Shown here piece by piece: positions 57,190-64,000 of a stretch of 64,000 nucleotides of DNA (position 1 is the stretch's first letter; each line of letters starts with the position of its first letter). Below the pieces are notes generated by a model, which had not been told where the DNA came from, did no database searches, and saw only the letters and a program-made list of their open reading frames with translations. The position numbers and the translations under genes are program-made. The stretch comes from Talinum fruticosum. Lineage: Eukaryota > Streptophyta > Magnoliopsida > Caryophyllales > Talinaceae. The stretch lies in assembly GCA_021018815.1 (NCBI GenBank), contig JAITYX010000048.1, positions 1 to 64,000 on the forward strand, read 5' to 3'.

Positions 57190-57280
57190 GGTAACTTACT
57201 CTGAGTCTAGAGACTAGATGATAGATAATTGTTGGCTTAACAACTTGTACTTGATGTTGAATCTCGTGATGGGGTTTGTG

Positions 57281-57293
57281 ACTATTTATAGGG
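57281..57293 (-). promoter_or_regulatory. TATA box of the germin-like gene
   Basis: CCCCTATAAATAG on the minus strand, about 95 bp upstream of the ATG. This would place transcription start near 57250-57260 and give a 5' leader of about 60-70 nt. Confidence 0.7.
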
Positions 57294-57720
57294 GAGGGGA
57301 CACTAACATTATGTCTTACAAATAGAAATTGAGTCCAATGATAATTTCGACATCGCTCTCTCAATACTGCTCAAATGATTAAATTAAATGCCAAAACTTC
57401 AAAGTTGTGATACCATAATCTTGACGAATTGGCCAAATCATTCGCTACGGCAACTAATATTCCTAATATACGATAAGAAAATATTTGCTGTGTTTTGGGC
57501 AAAGTACATTGCATCTCCGAAATTAGGAGTTTAATGAAAGCATTTTTAACTATGAGAACGGGTCGTTTTGATAATCCTTTTTAACTAGCTACCAACTCCA
57601 ACCATGCCCAATAATTATTTGTATTAAATATATTTATATAAAGATGACTCTTTTTTTTTATGGAATATATAAAGCTCACTTTTGCATAAGGGAAAAAGTC
57701 TTTTTATAATAAAAATTAAT
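57294..57720. other. Upstream region of the germin-like gene
   Basis: AT-rich promoter-side DNA. No ORF or repeat could be assigned. Confidence 0.5.
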
Positions 57721-57722
57721 TA

Positions 57723-57906
57723 CTACTCTGTTCAAAATGCTAGTCCCTTTTCTCCTTTTGTTGAAGTCCCAAATGATCTCTTCTTATAACTATCAGTGTT
57801 ACAAATTTATCATTTTTCAAAAATCAATAGAAAATAGTGTATTAGATAATACACCCTTAAACATTTTCGTTCTTTGCAGTAAACACTTATATAGAAATGG
57901 AGGGAG
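57723..57906. mobile_element. Degenerate Stowaway-like MITE
   Basis: The right end AATGGAGGGAG followed by TA at 57907 matches the MITE at 56121. The left end CTACTCTGTTC is degenerate. It lies upstream of the germin-like gene. Confidence 0.5.
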
Positions 57907-57908
57907 TA

Positions 57909-58285
57909 AAACTGAAGTGATTGTTAGTGGATAAGGTATAAACAAGTTATATTTGAAACTTTGAGATCTTACCTGACCTATGTGCCTCCCACTCTACTAC
58001 AAAATTACAAAATTTTGAAATGTTGAAAAAGAAATCATTTCGCTCTTATTTTAGCTATAAAATGGCCACATAGGTCATTCACGATCGGTATCCTCAGCAT
58101 CAATTTAAGGGTCCTACATGTTTTTACTAGCAATACGATACTTAATTATGTGAGGCTGATGTCAATGGACTAATTCTTTGTCCAGGAAGGGGATTTAAAA
58201 AAAAAAGTAAAAGTGAGCTATAATCGAAAGCAAATATGATATATTTTCCTGAATATATATTATTGAGGATAAAAATTGAAGAGAG
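57909..58285. other. Unassigned AT-rich DNA
   Basis: I see no gene or element signature. 58190-58260 is A-rich. Confidence 0.4.
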
Positions 58286-58289
58286 GTTA

Positions 58290-58614
58290 GCCGAGCTAGC
58301 CGACCTCTATTTCCATACTATCCCCCTATGAAACTTTGAAGGAAAGCAATAGCTTTGAGAAATAAACTCTTCTCTTTTCTTTTCTTTTCTGTTGTGCTTG
58401 TTTGCTACATCACCTTCATATATACATATACATGAGAGAAAGCTTCCTACTCCTATATAACCTCTTGATCCTAATTTTAGTTTGTCTCTAACTAGGTTTC
58501 CTATTGGTGACAGAATACTTGCTAATAACTTTCCTAATAGTAACAAGATACTTATTAACATAAACTTCTTGCTAATTAATAACTTTCCTAATAGTAATAA
58601 AATACTTGTTAACA
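58290..58614 (-). repeat. LTR of a third copia family
   Basis: In minus orientation the LTR starts TGTTAACAAGTATTTTATTA at 58614. Its first 60 bp or so are tandemly duplicated inside it (TTACTATTAGGAAAGTTATT occurs twice). The far end is unclear. The purine-rich piece on the minus strand just right of 58614 is the tract of the element. Confidence 0.6.
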
Positions 58615-58930
58615 CTCCATCTCAACTTGGAGCATGTAGATTATAACAATGCCCAACTTGGATATTTGAAACTTGAACTAATCATGTCCAAGGGCTTTAG
58701 TGAAGATGTTGGCTGGCTATTGTAAAGTGTGAATCTTGGATAATGTGACAGTCTTATTTTCAAGTTTCTCACGTATGAAATGACAGATCAATCTTAGTAT
58801 GTGAAGTCACGAAACACTCGGATTGTTGGCGATGTAAAGGGCCGCCTGACTGTCGCAAAACAATCGTGTTGGCGTATAAGAACCAGTGACTCCCACCTCC
58901 CCGTTGTAGACTGGATCTGGATTTTCCCTA
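58615..58930 (-). pseudogene. Copia RNase H fragment (third family)
   Basis: On the minus strand near 58810-58865 the reading CDSQAALYIANNP is a copia RNase H block, followed toward 58650 by the degraded C-terminus and the tract before the LTR. Only this tail of pol remains. Confidence 0.65.
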
Positions 58931-59190
58931 CGAATGTCAACTTTTTTATTTTGTTAATTGTCTTTTTCAAAGTTTATTTGAAAAGTGAGGTGTACTTCTT
59001 ATTAAGATTGTTCATTTTTAGAATCTAATTTTTAAGACGGTTTAAGTGAAATAATGATTGATAATTTTTTATTAATCATTTATTTTAGAAATGAACTTTT
59101 AAGAAATCTCGAGATATTATTTCATGGTTAAGAAAACAGAAAAAGTAAAATATTACTTTATGCCGCAAGGCTTCAGGACAAAAAGGGTAG
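58931..59190. other. Unassigned AT-rich DNA
   Basis: No ORF, repeat or regulatory element could be supported. Confidence 0.4.
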
Positions 59191-59194
59191 AATA

Positions 59195-60745
59195 AACCGA
59201 TTTGGACCGAGAGCCATGCTCGGTTATTAGCCGGCGTCGGCGAGAGCTTGCACTGACCGATAACCGGCGCCGGCTATTAGGCCGAGGTTGAGAAATCGAT
59301 CCACTGTCCTATAGCCTCGTCTCGTAAAATAATAACATAAATGTTTCTATTTTGAGTCGGAAATATCGAGAAACAATTAAGAGAAATAAAAGCAAAATTG
59401 AGAGAGTCGCTAGTTAGTTTTAGAAAGTAAAACCGACAAAAATAGAGAAAATACTCTTCCAATCTTAAGATGGAAAGACTAAGCTTGGAAGAAGTTTTTT
59501 AAAAGAGCATCCATTGGCCAAAACCGAAAATTCGGTGTTACGGCGTGAAGGTATGAAATGAAGAGATAAGCTCTCCGTTCCGCTCAAGCAATAGATGGCC
59601 TTTACTAGTTTAAGTTGTGAGTGAAAATATGTGTTTATCAATCGGGCATTCAACATGCAAAGTACTGAAATAAAATCAAACAAAGCATGGTAGAAAGAGA
59701 TAAATAAGCAATGAGGAAAGCGTTAAAGAAGGTGAAAAGAAAGCAAAAAGAAACTAAAAAAAATACAGCGGGCGGGGAGGAATTAAAAGCGATTATTTCT
59801 TTGATCCACAATATGAAAATCAGTAAAAAGCATAAATGAATGAAAATCCATAAGAAGGAAATGAAAGTGGATCTAACACCCTCATGTTGTCCAACCTGCT
59901 GAGCTTGGATCTCAAACCGAATCTAGCAATGTAACGACATGGTGGTCAGCTAAGAAGAGGACAAAAGCAGGTTGTTTGGTGGAGTTTAAGAGTAGAGGAA
60001 ATGTGTGATGGTATGACCAAATAGAGAGAGTAAAAAGTAGGAGAGAGTAATAGGAGTATTTTCAGCTTAGGGGTTTACTAGCTGAAAATATAGTAGCCAA
60101 AAATGAGGGGTTAAGACCTCTATTTATAGAAGAAATTTAGGTTATAAAAAATCACCTAAACACCAATTCGATCGTCGAAGTAGTTGAACCATGTCCAGTT
60201 TGTCGATGAGGATAACGAAAATGGATCCAAAAATCTTCGAAACCGGAGAATCCCACTTTAGGAGCTCGAAACACGCTTCGGTCTCATACGGCATCGTATA
60301 GACGTCTTCGGTTTCGTGCCGTGGTTGGCTTCTAGGAACAAAACACAGCGTTTTGGCAAGTTCAGCCGAAACGTGGTACCGGTTTGGATGACATTGAACA
60401 GATGTTTGAGTCATGTGTCATGCTTGAACATTAGGAGTAAAACGCTATGTTTAATGTGTAGATGTAATCGAAATGCGACGCCGGTTTGGGTCTCCTGGTT
60501 GGGAGCTCGAATCGGGCTTGATTCGGCCAAAAGAAAAATGTGTTTGTAGGTTGGCCCAAGCAAAAAGCTGATTTTTGTGGTGCTAATAGGTTTTTGTGGT
60601 TGATTGGCTTCCGTTACGTTAATTAGACTCCGATGTCAATTCGAGTTCGCAAACAGGACTGGGATTTCATCACCGAGCGAACAAAAATAATGAAATAAAG
60701 AGATAAGGATGACACAGTTTTGGTATCTATAGTTAGACCGCACTT
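59195..60745 (+). repeat. LTR-like repeat family R1, copy 2
   Basis: The right end GGTATCTATA at about 60745 corresponds to GGTGTCTACA of copy 1 (31712). A TATA-like CTCTATTTATAGAAG lies at 60117-60131. Homology with copy 1 covers at least 60480-60745; the left limit is uncertain. No coding sequence is seen. Confidence 0.5.
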
Positions 60746-61756
60746 TGACCGAGTTTGAAAGATGTAGGGTCAAAGTAGACACTAAAGGGTACTTATCTCA
60801 TTTTCTTGCGTTGCTTTGGATGCCGTTTGTTTTAAAAAGTCCGGAGTTGACCATTGTTGAACCTGAACTCTAAAAGGGTGCCTGGACTTGATTGCGATTT
60901 ATGCATTCTAAAATCCGACTAAAATAGTCCGGACCTTGGCTTGATCAAATTCCTCAAGGTCGGTAATTTTGCTGAAACTTGATCATTTCTTGATCTAAAG
61001 TTTTGGCTTAACAATTTTGTTGTATTGTTAGTAAATAATCGTAATCACAAAAGTTTGGTATTTTTACTCGAATAACTCGATCAAAATGGATCGGGAAATG
61101 AATCGACAAAGTTAAAACAAGTGGACCTCATGAGCCCACTTGCATGCATGGCCTGCACCATTGGTTGCCCACGTTTGATTTAACTCGGCGCCACTTAGGC
61201 CCAGGCCTACTCCTGCAAAGTTGCCACCGAGTTGACTCCGGTCGGACCTTGAAACCGGTGCTAGTCGGGCTTTGGGTAGCTGGCTATCGTGGCACATGCA
61301 TCCGACCACTCAAGGCTTGTTTTCAAATTTGAAATGTTGGCCAAATTTGCCAATAAAAGGAGAGCCTTGTGTGTTGATTTTTCACACTTCCACTTGCTCT
61401 TCTCTTTACTCTTTCTTACTTGCTCTAGCTTACTCCAATCTTGGTTTGAGAAAACTAGAGTGGTTTTCTTAAAAGTTTCAGAAAAATGTCTTGAAGGCAT
61501 GCCCATCCCAGGAGGAGGACAAAAGCCAAAAATATAACTCAAGACTTGTTCTTGGAATGGCGTCCTCATCATGAATGGAACCCAGCGACCTCTTGGTATA
61601 GGCTGAGGGCCATGTTTCCTCATTGGCAATATATGTTACGGTAAGTGTTTTGAATTGAATTTCTTATTTTATATGCTAATGTGGCGTGTCGAATTTCCAC
61701 CTTTGTAGAGAGACACCATTCGTAGTAGCGAGTGCCATCATGAAAATTTTCCATAC
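60746..61756. other. Region between convergent R1 copies
   Basis: About 1 kb of unassigned DNA with a possible TATA box (CCAATAAAAGGAGAG, near 61350). Short open frames on both strands show no recognisable domain. It may be internal or unrelated LTR DNA. Confidence 0.4.
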
Positions 61757-62586
61757 TATAGACACCAAAAAAGTATCATCATTTTCTCTGTTTTTTATTT
61801 GTTGGCCCGATGATGAAATATCGACTCTGTTTGAGGATTTGGATCTCGGACTGTGATCGATTGGTGCGACATAAGCCGGTAAACCACAAAAACCCCCGAG
61901 CACCAAATAAATAGCCTTTTGCCTTGGATTGGTCTATAAAACCCCCTTTCTTTCTAGCGACCCAAGAATTGGGCCGAGCCTTCAAAGACATCCGAGTGTC
62001 GCGTCATTGGGAATTCCAAGCTTATAACACTCGTGTTTCACTTCAGTCCAACCGGACAAGGAGGTGAAGACCTCAAGACGATGTTAGACGCTGCATTCAT
62101 GATCACAAGCATCACAATGTTGCGTTTTGGCTCCAAAACAGTCCACGCGAGACTAGGAGCACGCATCCCACATAAAAAATGAAACCTGCGAAAAATAGAA
62201 CCCCGCCAAAATGGAAACTTGCCAAAATGGAAATTTTCCATTTTCGAAATCGCTATAGCCGGCGAGTGCCACCTCAAAATGTTAAGTGGATCATTGTGTT
62301 TTGCTCTAGAGACTCCTTTAGAAACACGCTAGGGCACGAAACCCTAGGCATCCCTTGATGGCGGCGCGCGGCAATCCTGGTTTTATCTAGTCTTATATCT
62401 TCTATCCGGTTCAATCTTAACAATATCCCGCCCGATTTTTGCTGCTTGCTTTTGGATGATCGGCCGAGAGCTAAACCTAGGTAATTCCTTGACCTAACCT
62501 CTCCCTGTAAATAGAGAGCCTTGACTCTTATTCCCACACGGCTTCTTACCTTAACCTCACTCTGCTGAAATTCGCCCAAGAGCCAC
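61757..62586 (-). repeat. LTR-like repeat family R1, copy 3
   Basis: In minus orientation this ends GGTGTCTATA at 61757. It shares the CGGCTTATGT, CCAATCGATCA and GATCCAAATCC blocks with copy 1. A CTCTATTTACAGGGAG block near 62500-62516 corresponds to the TATA region of copy 2. The hAT element at 62595 is inserted at or beside its outer end. Confidence 0.55.
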
Positions 62587-62594
62587 TCGAATAC

Positions 62595-63579
62595 TAGGGG
62601 TGAGCAAAAATTCCGGTACCTGGTTCGGACCGGAACCGGTCTGGACCCGGCGGGTCAGAAGCGGACCCGGTTGGACCGGGACCGGGACTCAGGACCGGGA
62701 CCGGACCGGGTCCAATTTGTAGGACCCGGTTATAACCGGTGCTGGGACCGGGTAGTAAAATCTTGGACCCGGTCCTGGACCCGACCCTGATTACTCGGTT
62801 TTATAAAAATAAAAAATAAAAAATCAAACCCTAACTAATTGCCTTGAGTCTTTGTTTGCCTTCTTTCCCGTGCGTCCGCCTGTCTCGCTCTCCTCTCGCT
62901 CCCTTCTCTCCCGTGTCTCCGTCGCCTGCCATCCTCTCGCTCCCTTCTCTTTCTCTCTTCTCCGGTGCATCGCCGTCGCCGGCGTTTGCCCCGAGTTCGC
63001 CATTGCCGGCGTGCTTGCTCTCTGTTACTCGCTCGGTTGTTGCGGCTGTTCTCACTCTCTCACCGACTTGCTTGCGCTGCTACGGTACCTCGGTGCTCTC
63101 GCCGGCGGTTCTTGCCCTGCCCTCGCCGCTGCTCTCTCTCACTCACTCGGTTATTGCGGTTGCTCTCGCTCTTTCACCGACTCGCTTGTCTTGCTACTGA
63201 TACCTCGGTGCCCTCGCCGGTGGTTTTTGCCCTCCCTTCGCTCTTTTCCTCCGGCTATTTTCCGGCACCCAAGCTGTGAGTATTTAGTTTTTGTTGATTT
63301 TATATGTTAAAAAACGAACAAGTTCTTGATTTGCTCAATTTTTCGTGCGATTGTAGGTAGCCCGTGCCCCCGATTGTTCTTGTTGGTGGTCGTTTCTTCC
63401 CCCTTAATTTTGCTACATCTCACCAAAAAAATAAAATAAAAAGGGACGAGCAACCGGGTACCCGGCCCGAACCGGTTCCCACCGGCCCGGGACCGGGTCC
63501 TGATTTTGGATCCGGTTGCAACCGGGACCGGGACCGGGTCCGGCCAAAACGACCGGGTACCCGGTCCCGCTCAGCCCTA
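62595..63579. mobile_element. Non-autonomous hAT transposon
   Basis: 985 bp. The left end TAGGGGTGAGC and right end GCTCAGCCCTA form Ac-like terminal inverted repeats. TCGAATAC (62587-62594) and CCGAATAC (63580-63587) form an 8-bp target duplication with one mismatch. Both subterminal regions are packed with GGACCGGG/CCGGTCC units (62625-62800, 63450-63565), presumed transposase-binding sites. The interior (62850-63280) is CT-rich and has two direct copies of about 100 bp (63028-63125, 63142-63239; period 114). It resembles the 5' leader or first exon of a hAT transposase gene. No transposase domain is present. Confidence 0.9.
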
Positions 63580-63587
63580 CCGAATAC

Positions 63588-63986
63588 TTCATTACGTATT
63601 CCGATCTCTTGGTCCCTTTTCACCTATTCCTTCTCTACTTCCATCATACTTCATCCATCCGATTCCTAAACTACATCAGTCACATATTGCCTACCTATCT
63701 CCACAAAAACTCACAAAAAAACCTCTTTAATTCACCACCGTTGCATCAAGAGATCCATATCCAAGATCCCGATCGGCAGGTGGGACAACCTAAGGGCACA
63801 GATTCGATCTTCAACGGTTTATTTACTTTATATGCTTTCTTTTATCACTTTTTATATTGTGGATTCGAGATGTATCGCTTTTAATTCATCCCCGCCCAAT
63901 GTAATCTCTTTAATTTCGCACTTTTCTTTTCTTTCCTCTTTTACTTTCTTTACCGTTTTCTTTATCACTTTTCTATTTCCGCCTTT
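63588..63986. other. Unassigned region
   Basis: Pyrimidine-rich DNA between the hAT and CACTA ends. Short open frames show no domain I recognise. Confidence 0.4.
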
Positions 63987-64000
63987 CACTACTACAAAAA
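63987..64000 (+). mobile_element. CACTA terminus at window edge
   Basis: CACTACTACAAAAA is a typical left end of a plant CACTA element. The element would continue right of the window. Confidence 0.6.

Noticed and set aside
62844..63310. Three overlapping open frames over 100 codons in the hAT element
   Set aside because: All lie in a pyrimidine-rich segment with an internal duplication; none has a transposase or other recognisable motif.
1..64000. CRISPR array or bacterial operon
   Set aside because: Repeats here are transposon LTRs and terminal repeats; no regularly spaced short repeats and no prokaryotic genes were seen.

Overview
This is plant nuclear DNA, almost certainly an angiosperm and probably a eudicot. 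It is a transposon-dense, gene-poor region. Evidence includes Ty1/copia and Ty3/gypsy LTR retrotransposons primed by initiator-Met tRNA, CACTA ends, an L1-type LINE, a hAT derivative, a Stowaway-type MITE, and one intact plant gene, a germin-like protein of the ABP19/ABP20 type (56560-57189, minus). No bacterial, organellar, rRNA or tRNA genes were seen.

One copia family dominates. Its LTR is about 1.5 kb, starts TGAAG and ends CTTCA; complete copies are about 11 kb and carry an extra ORF between pol and the 3' LTR, a Sirevirus-like layout. Two copies are complete with matching target-site duplications (TSDs): B (16649-27655, minus, ATTAT) and E (37105-47953, plus, AGGTC). Partial copies are Z (1-2275), A (2276-8201), G (11802-14838), D (14839-31236) and F (52235-54527). 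There are also solo LTRs at 13151-14639 and at 15362-16648 plus 27661-27760.

The left half is nested several levels deep. Z sits in A, A sits in a gypsy element with a 3-kb LTR, and that gypsy element sits in the old copia copy G. A solo LTR and element D also sit in G. A solo LTR sits in D's 5' LTR, and B sits in that solo LTR.

The middle (31.2-35.2 kb) holds an LTR-like repeat and a LINE whose RT half lies upstream of its endonuclease half. From 35171 to about 51.7 kb runs a CACTA-type remnant that contains element E, a roughly 0.94-kb inverted-repeat element split by E, and a roughly 0.9-kb long hairpin. The right end (54.5-64 kb) has LTR fragments, the germin-like gene, MITEs, two convergent copies of an LTR-like repeat, a complete non-autonomous hAT element and another CACTA end at the window edge.

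Two things matter most. First, the base-level sequence looks systematically distorted at CAG/CTG: homologous copies and even tRNA primer sites read CGG, CCG, CGAG or CTCG where CAG or CTG is expected. This probably explains many broken frames and should be resolved before any ORF is called dead. Second, the copia family's extra ORF is recognisable in four copies and in B and E is preceded, about 250 bp upstream, by a TATA box, which suggests it has its own promoter.
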